Shown here piece by piece: positions 39,305-49,683 of a stretch of DNA of 64,000 nucleotides. Every line of letters starts with the position of its first letter. Positions within the stretch are counted from its first letter, which is position 1. The notes under the pieces were generated by a model, which worked only from the letters and a program-made list of their open reading frames with translations, searched no databases and was not told the DNA's origin. The translations under genes and the position numbers were made by a program. This stretch comes from Flavisphingopyxis sp963800335 (GTDB taxonomy: Bacteria; Pseudomonadota; Alphaproteobacteria; Sphingomonadales; Sphingomonadaceae). The stretch covers positions 186,001 through 250,000 of the forward strand of contig CAWDAN010000002.1 of assembly GCA_963800335.1 (NCBI GenBank), written 5' to 3'.

Positions 39305-39988
39305 TCAGCGCGATTCGCGCGGCGGCAGGGTGATCCTGACTTTCTCGCCATTGTTGCCGGGAAATCCGGTGAACAGCGCATCGACCAGGTTGGGGACGAG
39401 ATAGGTGAGGTCGTTGTCGCGCGACTGCGCCATCGCATCGCCTTCGAACACGCGCTGGCCGTCGGCGCGACGATCGATCGTCATGTCGAGCCGACCGGTA
39501 TAGACGGTGTACGAGGTGACGTCGTTGAAGCCGCCATAGCCCGGACCCCACATGAACGGATCATAGAAGCCGCCGACATAGCGATAGCCGTGGCGCGTGC
39601 GGACAACGCGCGGCCGGTAATATCCGCGCGAGGCGCCGAAATAAAAGGGATCGTAACCGAACGGATCGTAGAAATTGTTCGACCGGCGAATGCGTTCGCG
39701 ACCGTTATCGACACCGTAGTCGAGATGGACGACCAGGTCGGCCTGGTCGCTGGTTGCGGGAATATAGCCGATCCGGGCTAGCTCGCCGCGGACCAGGCTG
39801 GCATATTGGGCGAACTCTAGGCTGTTCGACAGCGCCGGATCGCTGGCGACGATCGCAAAGGTCTGGCCCTGCGGCGCGGGCATCTGCTGGAAGCGCGACA
39901 CGTCGGCCTGAAAGCCTTGCACGCAGGCGCCGAGGCCGAGCATCGCGCCCGCTACCATCGCCGATTTAAGGAAGGTCTTGATCGTCAT
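39305..39988 (-). CDS. DUF4136 lipoprotein
   Basis: 227 residues. A lipoprotein signal peptide with lipobox LGLGAC, then the DUF4136 domain with FAIVASDPALSNSLEFAQYA and ADLVVHLDYG, and a Tyr/Gly/Pro-rich stretch (GYDPFYFGASRGYYRP). It is probably an outer-membrane or periplasmic lipoprotein of unknown role. The frame is intact. Confidence 0.85.
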   Translation of the reverse strand: MTIKTFLKSAMVAGAMLGLGACVQGFQADVSRFQQMPAPQGQTFAIVASDPALSNSLEFAQYASLVRGELARIGYIPATSDQADLVVHLDYGVDNGRERIRRSNNFYDPFGYDPFYFGASRGYYRPRVVRTRHGYRYVGGFYDPFMWGPGYGGFNDVTSYTVYTGRLDMTIDRRADGQRVFEGDAMAQSRDNDLTYLVPNLVDALFTGFPGNNGEKVRITLPPRESR

Positions 39989-40105
39989 CCTGGGGTCCTC
40001 GTTAGCGCAGCACGGCGCTTTTCATACCATAACAGGCCAGCACAGTATCGCGCGATCGCTGAACATTGCTTGAACGAAACCAAAAACGCCTTTGCGAACA
40101 GCGGG

Positions 40106-41117
40106 CTAGCTGGCCGTCTTGGGCCCGAAAAGGCCCATCGCCTCGGTCGCCGCGGCAATCTGCGGCCGGGCAAGCTCGCGGGCGCGTGCAGCGCCCTTCT
40201 CGAGCGCGGCGTCGATCGTTGCGGCGTCGTCCTTGAGCGCTTCGAAACGCGTGCGGATCGGCGACAGCGTCGCGATAATGCGATCGGCGAGCGCCGGCTT
40301 GAACGCGCCGAAGCCTTGTCCCGCGAACTGGTCGAGCACCGCCTGGCGATCGCATCCTTCGAGTGCGGCATGGATATCGATCAGGTTCTTCGCCTCGGCC
40401 CGCCCGTCGAGTCCTTCGGAGTTCGGCGGGAATCGGTTCGGGATCGGTGCGCGCCTTGCGGATCTTCTGCGCGATCGCGTCGTCGCTGTCGGTCAGGTTG
40501 ATCCGGCTCATGTCGCTGGGGTCGGACTTCGACATCTTGGCACTGCCGTCGCGCAGGCTCATCACGCGCGGCATCGGCCCGGCGATCAGCGGTTCGGGCG
40601 CGACGAAGATGTCGACGCCGTAATCGGCATTGAACTTGGCGGCGATGTCGCGGGCGAGCTCGAGATGCTGTTTCTGGTCATCGCCGACGGGCACGTGCGT
40701 CGCATTGTAAAGCAGCACGTCGGCCGCCTGCAGCACCGGATAGGCATAGAGGCCGACGCTCGCGCCCTCGCGATTCTTGCCCGACTTTTCCTTGAACTGC
40801 GTCATCCGGTTGAGCCAGCCGATCCGCGCGACGCAGAACAGCAACCAGGCGAGCTCGGCGTGCTCGGGCACGCGCGCCTGGTTGAACAGGATTGCCTTGT
40901 CGGGGTCGAGCCCGCTGGCGATCAGCGCGGCGGTCAGCTCGCGGACATTGGCGCGCAGCTGCGCGGGCTCGTTGTACACCGTGACGGCGTGGAGATCGGC
41001 GAGGAAGAACAGGCTGTCGCCGGGATCGTCCTGCATCTTTACCCATTGCACGATCGCGCCGAGATAGTTGCCGAGGTGAAGGTTGCCGGTGGGCTGGATG
41101 CCCGAGACGGTACGCAT
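40106..41117 (-). CDS. trpS: Tryptophanyl-tRNA synthetase
   Basis: About 336 residues. It begins MRTVSGIQPTGNLHLGNYLG (HIGH-type motif) and has the KMSKS loop in GSAKMSKSDPSD. A frameshift near 40414 (a missing base before TCC GAA GGA CTC) separates the last 110 residues. The gene is essential, so this is an indel. It follows murJ by 11 bases. Confidence 0.95.
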
Positions 41118-41128
41118 GACTATGTCCT

Positions 41129-42717
41129 TCAGAGGGTATCTGGATCTGCGGTCGGCACGACCGGCGCGCGTTTTACCAACGCGCGCAGCTCGGCCAGGCT
41201 GACAGCGCCAAGCATGACGCAAGCCATCGGCATAAACCGCGACACCGACAGCGACAAGGCCGGCCAGCGATACTGCGCGACCGACCAACGGTCCGGTGAA
41301 GGTGCCGAAATAGGGCGCGAGGAAATAGAGCGCGACGCCCATCGCCAGCGCCGCGAGCGTCAGCCGCGGGAGGCGGCGTGCCAGCTTGGCATCGATATGA
41401 AAATGGCCGCGCCTGGACAGCGTGCGCCACAGCAAGGTGAGGTTGACCAGCGCCGATGCCGCCGTTGCGAGGGGCGGGCCGAGATAGCCGATCGTCGGGA
41501 TGAGGACGATGTTGCCGACGATGTTGACCGCTACCGAGACGAGCGCGAAATTGAGCGGCGTGCGCGTGTCCGAGCGGGCGTAATAGCCGGGGATCAGGAC
41601 CTTGATCAGGACATAGGCGGGCAGGCCGAGCGAAAAGGCCGACAGCGTCCAGGCGGTGGCGATCGCCGCTTCGCGGGTGAACTGGCCGTGCTGGAAAATG
41701 CCGGTGACGATCGGCAGCGAGATGCTGATGAACGCGACGGTGGCGGGCAGCGTCAGCAGCAGCGCCAGTTCGACGCCGCGATTTTGCAGATGCAGCGCCT
41801 GGGCATCCTTGCGCTCGCCGAGCATGCGCGACAGCGTCGGCAGCAGGATCGTGCCGAGGCTGATGCCGATCAGGCCGAGCGGCAGCTGGTTGAGACGGTC
41901 GGCGTAGTAGATATAGCTGATCGCGCCCTCGTCGAGCAGGCGGCCGGCGAGCGCGGTCGAGATCAGCAAATTGACCTGGACCGCCCCGGCGCCGATCGCG
42001 GCGGGCAGGATGAGCTTGGCGAGGCGCTTGATCTCGGGGTCGATGCGCGGCCGGCGCAGGCGCAACGACGCGCCCGCGCGGCGCACGCCCCAGACCATCA
42101 GCATCAGTTGCAGGATGCCGCCGACGGTGACCGATCCGGCCTGGACCATCGCGGTCTCGTACGGGTTGGCGCCGTGGAAGAAGCCACAGCCCGCCGACCA
42201 TCGCAACGTTGAGCAGGATCGGCGCGGCGGCGTTGAGCCAGAACCTGTGCAGCGAATTCAATATCCCGCCGAGCAGCGACACAAGCGAAATAAGGAGCAG
42301 ATAGGGCAGGGTAATCCGCGACAGCGTCACCGCATAGGCGAACTGGTCGGCGCTCGGATCGTTGAACCCGCCTGACAGCAGGTAGGTGACCGGCCATGCC
42401 GCGATCATCATCGCGCCGGTGAAGACGACCAGCAGCGGGAGCAGGATCGCCAGCGCGCGCTCGGCAAAATCGATGCCCGCCGCCAGGCCGCCGCCTTCGG
42501 CGACCCGGCGGTTGAACATCGGGATGAACGCCGCGCTGAACGCGCCTTCGGCGAACAGCGCGCGGAACATGTTGGGCAGGCGAAAGGCTACAAGGAACGC
42601 GTCAGACGCGAAATTCGCACCGACATAGCTCGCCTGGAGCGTGTCGCGAACGAGCGCGAGCACCCGGCTGATCAGGGTGAGGCCCCCGACCGAACCGAAT
42701 GCGCGCCCCAATTTCAT
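41129..42717 (-). CDS. murJ: Lipid II flippase MurJ
   Basis: About 528 residues with 14 or so membrane helices. It begins with FGSVGGLTLISRVLALVRDT and contains FRLPNMFRALFAEGAFSAAF, both typical of MurJ. Frame changes near 42183 and 41232 are joined; the C-terminus is then AELRALVKRAPVVPTADPDTL. It flips lipid II for peptidoglycan synthesis and is essential. It lies between secB and trpS. Confidence 0.93.
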
Positions 42718-42736
42718 GACGGTCTCTGCCTAAGGG

Positions 42737-43255
42737 TTAGGCGGTGCCGACCGGCTGGTCGCCCGGCGTTTCGCCGGCTTCGGCCTGCGCGGCGCGCTGT
42801 TGTGCATAGAGCATGCCGAAATCGATCGGTTCGAGCAGCAGCGGCGGATAGCCGCCGTCGCGCACGGCATCGGCAAGGACGCGGCGAGCGAAGGGGAACA
42901 GTATCCGCGGGGCTTCGGCGAACAGGAACGGGTGCATCTGGTCTTCGCTGACATTGCGCGCGCCGAACAGGCCGGCATAGCTCAGGTCGACGACAAACTG
43001 CGTCCCCTGGTCCATCGTCGCGCGGACGTCGATCTTGAGGATGACCTCGTGCATGTCCTCGCCATGCTGGGCGGAGGCGATGTTGAACTGGACGTCGATC
43101 TGCGGCTGGCCGGTCCACTGGAATACCGCGGGCGCGCTCGGGTTCTCGAACGACAGGTCTTTGACATATTGCGTGATCAAACCGACCGAGGGCGACGTGT
43201 CTTCGCCATTGGCCATGGGTTCGATGCTGTCGTGCTTGGGTGCGTCTTCAGCCAT
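42737..43255 (-). CDS. secB: Protein-export chaperone SecB
   Basis: 172 residues. It has LITQYVKDLSFENPSAPAVF, ILKIDVRATMDQGTQFVVDL and APRILFPFARRVLADAVRDG, all SecB signatures. The ATG at 43255 fits the family. It holds preproteins unfolded and hands them to SecA. It is divergent from the Tim44-like gene and first of secB-murJ-trpS. Confidence 0.95.
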   Translation of the reverse strand: MAEDAPKHDSIEPMANGEDTSPSVGLITQYVKDLSFENPSAPAVFQWTGQPQIDVQFNIASAQHGEDMHEVILKIDVRATMDQGTQFVVDLSYAGLFGARNVSEDQMHPFLFAEAPRILFPFARRVLADAVRDGGYPPLLLEPIDFGMLYAQQRAAQAEAGETPGDQPVGTA

Positions 43256-43479
43256 TGCTATCGGTACTTTCGCTTGAGTGAATGGAGCGATCCCGGCGCA
43301 CGGCGAGGTCATCGGCGACGCGCGGGAAGGCGTTGGCTGGCGCGATTAGCAGCCCTGCGGACAAAGCACAATCTGTGGGTGCGCCCTCGTTGCCGGGGCG
43401 AACCGAGCGCTATCGGTTTGAAAGCGCGACCATGATCGCCTATGTTGGGGGCTCACAATTCAATGAGGAACGCCCGCCT

Positions 43480-44142
43480 GTGAATATCACCATCGTCCTT
43501 CTGGCCATGATCGCCGCTTTTCTGGGCCTCAGGCTCTATTCGGTGCTCGGCAAGCGGACCGGTCACGAGCAGGAACCCGTGCTGCGTCGTCCCGACGAGC
43601 ATCCCCGCGCTGCCGCGAAGGCGCCCAAGGACGACGTCATCGAAGGCCGCGTGGTCGATCCGGTCGGTATTCCCGATACGGTCTATCACCCCGCTGCCGA
43701 GACGGGCATCCGCAAGATCCTCAATGCCGATCGCAACTTCGATGTCGGCAAGTTCCTTGGCGGTGCACAGGCCGCTTATCGCATGGTCCTGGAAGCGTTC
43801 TGGGCGGGCGACCGCGAGACGCTGCGCGACCTGTGCGACGACGATGTCTATGCCGCCTTCGACGGCGCGATTACCGCGCGCGAGGCAGCGGGCGAGACGC
43901 TCGACAACCGGCTTGTCGCGATCGAGGAAGCGACCATCGTCGGGGCGAGCCTCAACGGGTCGATCGCCGATGTCATCGTCCGCTTCGACGCCGATATCTC
44001 GGCAGTGACGCGCGACGCCGATAACCAGGTTATCGCCGGATCGCTCAGCGACGGCGTCCAGACGCATGACATCTGGACCTTCACCCGCGACCTTGCGAGC
44101 AACGATCCCAACTGGGTGCTCGACGAAACCGACGTCGCCTGA
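43480..44142 (+). CDS. Tim44/TimA-like inner-membrane protein
   Basis: 220 residues from a GTG start preceded by GAGGA. The N-terminal membrane helix (VNITIVLLAMIAAFLGLRLY) is followed by SVLGKRTGHEQEP and a C-terminal Tim44-like domain (NFDVGKFLGGAQAAYRMVLE, AFWAGDRETLRDLCDDDVY). These bacterial proteins are related to the matrix domain of mitochondrial Tim44; a role in membrane protein handling is likely but unproven. It is followed by mltA after 13 bases. Confidence 0.88.
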   Translation: MNITIVLLAMIAAFLGLRLYSVLGKRTGHEQEPVLRRPDEHPRAAAKAPKDDVIEGRVVDPVGIPDTVYHPAAETGIRKILNADRNFDVGKFLGGAQAAYRMVLEAFWAGDRETLRDLCDDDVYAAFDGAITAREAAGETLDNRLVAIEEATIVGASLNGSIADVIVRFDADISAVTRDADNQVIAGSLSDGVQTHDIWTFTRDLASNDPNWVLDETDVA

Positions 44143-44155
44143 CGGGGCGCGGGGG

Positions 44156-45394
44156 GTGACCGTTCGCCGCCACCGCCGCGCGAAAAGTTCGCACTATTGG
44201 CAAACGCCGGGTCCTCTGGTCGCGACTGCGGCTGCGGCACTGATGCTGCTCGGATCGTGTACGGTCGAACGCCAGGCGGGCAGCGAGCCGCCGGCTACCG
44301 CCCAGCCCGTCCCCACACCGGCCAAAGCCGAAGCTGGAACGGCCAGCGATGTCGGTGCCGCAATTGCTTCATCCGATCTTTCGCGCCTGTCCGATGCGCG
44401 GCTCGATGCCGCGCTGGCGGCATTCCGGATCAGCTGCCCGTCGCTCGTCAAACGCACCGATTCGAGCGGCCTGACGGGCGCGGGCGACTGGGACGATGCC
44501 TGCGCGGCGGCGGCGACGGCATCTTCGTCGCGGGCTTTTTTCTCTGATTATTTTCGCGCCGTCCGCATCGGTGACGGCAGCGCCTTTGCCACGGGTTATT
44601 TCGAACCGCAGATCGCCGGGCAACGGAGCAAGGCTCCGGGCTACGAAATTCCCGTTTACGGCGTGCCGTCAGACCTGATCGACGTCGATCTGGGTCAGTT
44701 CAGCGACGCGCTCAAGGGCAAACGCATCCGCGGCCGGGTCGAGGGCGACAGCCTCGTTCCCTATTACGACCGCGCGGCGATTGAGGCGGGCGCGCTTGCG
44801 GGTCATGCACCGGTGATCGGCTATGCTGCCGATGCGGTCGAGCTGTTTTTCCTCCAGGTCCAGGGGTCGGGGCGGTTGCAAGCGCCCGACGGGTCGGTGA
44901 TCCGGATCGGCTATGCCGGGCAGAACGGGCGCGATTATGTCGGCATCGGTAAACTCCTCGCCGATCGCGGCGTACTGCCCAGGGACAAGCGATCGATGCA
45001 GGGGATCATGGAATATCTCCGCGCCGACCCGGCGCGGGGTGCTGCAGTGATGCGCGAAAACCCCAGCTATATATTCTTCCAGGAACTGACCGGTGCCGGT
45101 CCGCTCGGCGCACTCGGGCGGCCCGTCACGCCGCGCGTTACCGTCGCCGCCGATCCGAAATTCGTGCCGTTGGGGGCGCCCGTCCTGCTCGATCTCGATG
45201 CCGATATCGCCGACGGCCTGTGGATTGCTCAGGATACCGGCGGCGCGATCAAGGGTGCCAACCGCTTCGATACCTTCTGGGGGGCGGGTGCCGAGGCGCG
45301 GACGATCGCGGGCGGCATGTCGGGCCATGGCAGCGCGCTGATCCTGTTGCCGCGCGCTGCCGCCGAGCGGCTCGCCACCCGTCCGGCGCAATGA
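44156..45394 (+). CDS. mltA: Membrane-bound lytic transglycosylase A
   Basis: 412 residues from a GTG start. It has a lipoprotein signal (LMLLGSC), then the MltA barrel domain (GYFEPQIAGQRSKAPGYEIP) and the 3D domain with the catalytic Asp region (WIAQDTGGAIKGANRFDTFW). It cleaves peptidoglycan glycan strands. The stop overlaps the smr ATG. Confidence 0.92.
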   Translation: MTVRRHRRAKSSHYWQTPGPLVATAAAALMLLGSCTVERQAGSEPPATAQPVPTPAKAEAGTASDVGAAIASSDLSRLSDARLDAALAAFRISCPSLVKRTDSSGLTGAGDWDDACAAAATASSSRAFFSDYFRAVRIGDGSAFATGYFEPQIAGQRSKAPGYEIPVYGVPSDLIDVDLGQFSDALKGKRIRGRVEGDSLVPYYDRAAIEAGALAGHAPVIGYAADAVELFFLQVQGSGRLQAPDGSVIRIGYAGQNGRDYVGIGKLLADRGVLPRDKRSMQGIMEYLRADPARGAAVMRENPSYIFFQELTGAGPLGALGRPVTPRVTVAADPKFVPLGAPVLLDLDADIADGLWIAQDTGGAIKGANRFDTFWGAGAEARTIAGGMSGHGSALILLPRAAAERLATRPAQ

Positions 45395-45978
45395 ACCGCA
45401 AATCGCGCGATGCCGCGCTCGACGCCGATGGCCGCGCGCTGTGGAACCGCGTCGCGCGCTCGGTCGATCCGCTGCCGGGACGCCACATCTTTGCCGATCC
45501 CGCGCCTGCGCCTGCGCCGCCGACCGCATTGCCCAAGGCCAAGGCTGGCCCGCGCATCGGCCGCGTGCCGCCGCCCGCTCCCCCTGCGCCGCCCGCCAAG
45601 GTTGCGCCGCCCAATGGCGGTCTCGACGGCAGCTGGGAGCGGCAAATCGCGCGCGGGCGGTTGTCGCCCGATGCCACGATCGACCTCCACGGCCTGACGC
45701 TCGACCAGGCGTGGCGGCGGCTCGACTTTGCACTCGAAGAGGCAAATGCGATCGGCACGCGGGTAATGCTCGTCATCACCGGGCGCGGCGCTGCCGACCC
45801 TTCGGCGGGGCGGGCATCGGCGGGCGCCATCCGCCCGCGCGGAATGATCCGCGCCAAGCTCGAAGACTGGATCGGCGCGTCGCGCCACGCATCGTCGATT
45901 GCCTCGATCCGGGGCGCGCACCCGCGCCATGGCGGGGCGGGCGCGGTCTACCTGATCCTCAGGCGAAGGCGCGGCTGA
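45391..45978 (+). CDS. Smr-domain protein
   Basis: 195 residues. A Pro/Ala-rich N-terminal region precedes an Smr domain with the TIDLHGLTLDQAWRRLDF motif and later MLVITGRG. Smr domains are nucleases or nucleic-acid binders. It is coupled to mltA and ends 20 bases inside the convergent dapE gene. Confidence 0.88.
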   Translation: MNRKSRDAALDADGRALWNRVARSVDPLPGRHIFADPAPAPAPPTALPKAKAGPRIGRVPPPAPPAPPAKVAPPNGGLDGSWERQIARGRLSPDATIDLHGLTLDQAWRRLDFALEEANAIGTRVMLVITGRGAADPSAGRASAGAIRPRGMIRAKLEDWIGASRHASSIASIRGAHPRHGGAGAVYLILRRRRG

Positions 45979-47099
45979 GCATCGCTTCGTAGATATCGGT
46001 GAGGTTTTCGAGGTCGGCGACCGCGACCGCCTCGTCGAGCTTGTGCATCGTCGCGTTGATCAGGCCGAATTCGACCACCGGGCACAAGGCGGAGAGGAAG
46101 CGCGCGTCGGACGTGCCGCCGCTGGTCGATGCTTCGGGGCGGAGGCCGGTGACCGCTTCGACCGCGTCCTGGACGAGGTTCGACAATTCGCCCGGCGGCG
46201 TCAGGAAGGCCTCGCCCGAGACGACGGCCTTGAGCGTGCCGCCGTGTTTTTCGGCGATGGCGCGCAACCGGTCGGCGACTTCGGCGCCCTTGTGGAGATC
46301 GTTGAAGCGGCACGACAGCCGCGCCGATGCGGACTTTGGGAATGACGTTGTGAGCGGGATTGCCGACCGCGATATCGGTCGTTTCGATATTGCTCGGCTG
46401 GAACCAGTCGGTCCCCTGGTCGAGATCGATCGCTGCGATCTCATTGAGGATCGTCACCAGTTTCGCGATCGGATTGTCGGCGAGGTGCGGATAGGCGACA
46501 TGCCCCTGCGTGCCGTCGACCTTGATCCACATGTTGACCGATCCGCGCCGGCCGATCTTCATCGTGTCGCCGAGCCGGTTGACCGAGGTCGGTTCGCCGA
46601 CGAGGATCATCTCTGGCGTGCAGCCCTTCTCGGCCATGTGCTGCATCAGCGCGCGTGTACCGTGGATTGCCGCGCCTTCCTCGTCACCCGTGATGATCAG
46701 GCTGATCGTGCCGGCATCGGCGGGGATGCGCTGGGTGGCGGCGATGAAACAGGCGATCGCGCCCTTCATGTCGACCGCGCCGCGGCCATAGAGCAGGCCG
46801 CCGCGGATTTCGGGCGCGAACGCGTCGCTTTCCCAGCCTTCGCCCGGGGGAACGACGTCGAGATGGCCGGCAAAGGCGAAATGGCGGCCGCCACTGCCAC
46901 GCGTGGCGAGCAGGTTTTCGACCGGGCCGCCGTTTTCCGGATCGGGATCGTCGCTGCCGTCGATGTAGCGCGTCACGGCAAAGCCCGCCGCTTCGAGCAT
47001 CGGCGTAATCGCATCGAACACCGCACCGGTCGCGGGGGTGACGCTTTTTGCGGCGATCAGGCGGGTGGCGAGGTCGGTGGGGTCGGTGCTCTGGGTCAT
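45959..47099 (-). CDS. dapE: Succinyl-diaminopimelate desuccinylase
   Basis: About 379 residues, the lysine-pathway zinc peptidase-like enzyme. It has FAGHLDVVPPGEGW (metal His/Asp), GRGAVDMKGAIACF, ITGDEEGAAIHGT and ILVGEPTSV. An extra base in the TTT at 46333-46335 shifts the frame; the expected SASARLSCRFNDLHKG is restored when it is removed. The ATG at 47099 fits the family. Confidence 0.94.
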
Positions 47100-47179
47100 A
47101 CTAATCTCGTCAATCTGCGCGCGTCTCGACGCTAAAGACACTGGCGCCGCGCGTTCAGGCGGACCTATGAGGATATCGA

Positions 47180-47198
47180 CCCTGAAACAAGTTCAGGG
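47180..47198. repeat. Short intergenic hairpin repeat (CCCTGAA/TTCAGGG)
   Basis: A perfect 7-bp stem with loop ACAAG. This CCTGAA(N5)TTCAGG element recurs in many sphingomonad genomes in intergenic positions. It lies 18 bases before the cupin start. Confidence 0.65.
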
Positions 47199-47215
47199 TG
47201 ACGACGAAAAGGGGA

Positions 47216-47686
47216 ATGGCCGTGCCCAAGATCGAACTGGACGCTATCGAACAGACCAACACGACGGGCTATCCGCCGCCCTTTGACGGGCCGGTGCAGG
47301 GACGCTGGCATCGCCGCCTCGCCCCGGCAGCAGGTCTCAGCGAAATGGGCGCGAGCCACGTTGTGCTCAAGCCCGGTGCATGGTCGTCGCAGCGTCACTG
47401 GCACGAGGGCGAAGACGAGCTGGTGATCATGATCGCGGGCGAAGCGGTGCTGGTCGAGGATACGGGCGAAACTGTCATGCGCGCGGGCGATATCGCCGCC
47501 TGGGCCAAGGGCGCGCCCAATGGCCACCATCTGATCAACCGCAGCGAGACCGACTGCGCCTTCGTCGCGATCAGCGCGGGCGACCGCGATGGCGGCGGCA
47601 GCTATTCGGACATCGACATGCGCTTCACCAAGGACGGTTATATCCACAATGATGGCACGCCCTATCCGACACAGCGCACCCCGTGA
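47216..47686 (+). CDS. Cupin-domain protein
   Basis: 156 residues. The cupin motif 1 is RHWHEGEDELVIMIAGEAVL, with His/Glu metal ligands, and motif 2 is GAPNGHHLIN. The ATG at 47216 is preceded by AAAAGGGG. Substrate is unknown. Its stop overlaps the GTG of the next gene. Confidence 0.88.
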   Translation: MAVPKIELDAIEQTNTTGYPPPFDGPVQGRWHRRLAPAAGLSEMGASHVVLKPGAWSSQRHWHEGEDELVIMIAGEAVLVEDTGETVMRAGDIAAWAKGAPNGHHLINRSETDCAFVAISAGDRDGGGSYSDIDMRFTKDGYIHNDGTPYPTQRTP

Positions 47687-48303
47687 ACGGTCCCGATTGG
47701 CTCGGCTTCGCGCTTGCAGTCCTGCTGATTGAACTGACCCCCGGGCCCAACATGACCTGGCTGGCATCGCTGGCCATGGGGGAAGGGCGCAAGGGAGGCC
47801 TCGAGGCGGCATTCGGCGCGGCGATCGGGTTGATGATCAATGCGCTGGCCGCGGCATTCGGCCTGGCTTCGATCGTGGCGGACAACGAGATAGTGTGGCA
47901 GGTGCTGCGCTGGGGCGGGTCGGCATTCATGCTGTGGCTGGCCTGGGAAGGCTGGCATGACGCAGGCCGGAGTTTGGCCAGAAAGCCGGGCAAGACTCTA
48001 AGGACGCGGCGAAATTTCCTGTCCGGGCTGCTCGTTAACGTCTTCAACCCCAAGGCAATGCTGTTCTTTGTCGTGATCCTGCCGCGCTTCAATGGCGGTG
48101 CCTTGCCCTCGTTCGGTCAGGCAATCGCACTCGCGGGGCTCAGCATCGCGATCGCCACCGCCGTACACGTGACGATCGTGCTGGCGGGCAGCCATCTGCA
48201 CCAATGGCTGGCCGATCCGGCGAGGACGCGGACGGTTCGGCGGCTATTGGCGCTGATGCTCGTAGGGGTTGCCGTGTGGATGGCATTCGGAACGCAGCGT
48301 TAG
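47683..48303 (+). CDS. LysE-family exporter
   Basis: 206 residues with six predicted membrane helices. It has the family entry ALAVLLIELTPGPNMTWL and the FNPKAMLFF motif. It starts with GTG, coupled to the cupin gene, and ends 4 bases inside the convergent GST gene. Members export amino acids or analogues. Confidence 0.88.
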   Translation: MNGPDWLGFALAVLLIELTPGPNMTWLASLAMGEGRKGGLEAAFGAAIGLMINALAAAFGLASIVADNEIVWQVLRWGGSAFMLWLAWEGWHDAGRSLARKPGKTLRTRRNFLSGLLVNVFNPKAMLFFVVILPRFNGGALPSFGQAIALAGLSIAIATAVHVTIVLAGSHLHQWLADPARTRTVRRLLALMLVGVAVWMAFGTQR

Positions 48304-48980
48304 CCCTCGGGCGCGTTCTCATACTGGTCGATGACCCATTCCTCTTCCTGCGCCGATGCGATCCAGTCCTGGACGAAACGGTGTTCGATAACCGCTTTCA
48401 TGTAGGCGGCGGCGAAGGGCGGGACGGGGATCGAATAGCTGATGAAGCGCGTGACGACCGGCGCGAACATGATGTCGACTGCGCCGAACGCGCCGAACAG
48501 GAATTCGCCGTCGCCGCCCCCCAGCCCGCCGAAACGCGCGCGCGCCTCGGCCCAGATCTGCAGGATGCGCGCGACGTCGGCCTGCGCCTCGGGTCCGATC
48601 TTCGCGTCGGGATAGATACGGCGGATGTTCATCGTGCATTCGCGGCGCAGCGCGGCGTAGCTCGAATGCATTTCGGCGGCCATCGAGCGCGCCATCGCGC
48701 GGGCATGGACGTCGTCGGGCCAGAACAGCGCGTTGTCGGTCTTTTCGTTGAGATATTCGATGATCGCCAGGCTGTCCCAGATGACGCAGTCCTCGCCATC
48801 CCACAATATCGGCACCTTGCCGCCGCCGGGCGCGAACTCGTTGCCTTCGCGGCGCCGGTCCCATTCGTCCGAATACATCGGCACGACGACCTCTTCGAAC
48901 GGCAGGCCCGATTGCTTGCACGCCAGCCAGCCGCGCATCGACCAGCTCGAATAGGCCTTGTTGCCGATAAACAGTTTCAT
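48300..48980 (-). CDS. Glutathione S-transferase
   Basis: 226 residues with an N-terminal thioredoxin-fold domain (AYSSWSMRGWLACKQSGLPF, VPILWDGEDCVIWDSLAIIE) and a helical C-terminal domain. The Ser-rich start suggests a serine-type active site. Substrate unknown. The frame is intact. Confidence 0.9.
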   Translation of the reverse strand: MKLFIGNKAYSSWSMRGWLACKQSGLPFEEVVVPMYSDEWDRRREGNEFAPGGGKVPILWDGEDCVIWDSLAIIEYLNEKTDNALFWPDDVHARAMARSMAAEMHSSYAALRRECTMNIRRIYPDAKIGPEAQADVARILQIWAEARARFGGLGGGDGEFLFGAFGAVDIMFAPVVTRFISYSIPVPPFAAAYMKAVIEHRFVQDWIASAQEEEWVIDQYENAPEG

Positions 48981-49035
48981 CGTATCATCTCATCCTGTTT
49001 CCGCTCGGGCCGGGACGCGAGCGCAAGGGGGCGAT

Positions 49036-49683
49036 CTAGCTTTCGAAGGCGTCGAGGACGACCGCGCGCAGCTCCGCGATGCCCATGCCCTTTTCGCTCG
49101 AGGTGACGAGGATCTCGGGATGCGCGGCGGGGTGCTTGCGCGCCTCGGCCTCGGTGCGTGCCTGGACTTCGGCGAGCGCGCTCGCCTTGATCTTGTCGGC
49201 CTTGGTGATGACGAGGCGATAGCCGACCGCTGCCTCGTCGAGCATCGTCATCACTTCGCGGTCGATGTCCTTGATCCCGTGACGCGCGTCGATCAGCACC
49301 AGCGAGCGTTTGAGCACCGCGCGTCCGCGCAGGTAATCGTTGATCAGGAAACGCCATTTCTTGACGACGTCCTTGGGCGCCTTGGCAAAGCCGTAGCCGG
49401 GCATATCGACAAGGCGGCACGATATCGGATCGCCGATGTCGAAGAAGTTCAATTCCTGGGTGCGTCCCGGCGTGACCGAGGTGCGTGCGAGCGACTTGCG
49501 CCCGGTCAGCGCGTTGAGCAGCGACGACTTGCCGACGTTCGAGCGGCCGGCAAAGGCGACCTCGGGGACGGTCGGTTCGGGCAGGAACTCGAGCTTGGGC
49601 GCCGACAGCCGGAATGCCATCGGCCCCGCGAACAGCTTGCGCGCGCGCTCGATCAGGTCGGCCTGGACTTCTTCGTCGGTCAC
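49036..49683 (-). CDS. engB: Ribosome-assembly GTPase YsxC/EngB
   Basis: 215 residues from a GTG start. The G motifs are GRSNVGKSSLLNALTG, TPGRTQELNFF, DMPGYGFAKAP and TKADK. It helps assemble the 50S subunit. The start overlaps the yidC stop (GTGA), giving the order rpmH-rnpA-yidD-yidC-engB. Confidence 0.95.
   Translation of the reverse strand: MTDEEVQADLIERARKLFAGPMAFRLSAPKLEFLPEPTVPEVAFAGRSNVGKSSLLNALTGRKSLARTSVTPGRTQELNFFDIGDPISCRLVDMPGYGFAKAPKDVVKKWRFLINDYLRGRAVLKRSLVLIDARHGIKDIDREVMTMLDEAAVGYRLVITKADKIKASALAEVQARTEAEARKHPAAHPEILVTSSEKGMGIAELRAVVLDAFES

Noticed and set aside
40119..42212. A 697-codon plus-strand frame over trpS and murJ
   Set aside because: Antisense shadow of two essential genes; it has no domain pattern and low-complexity Arg/Gly/Asp content.
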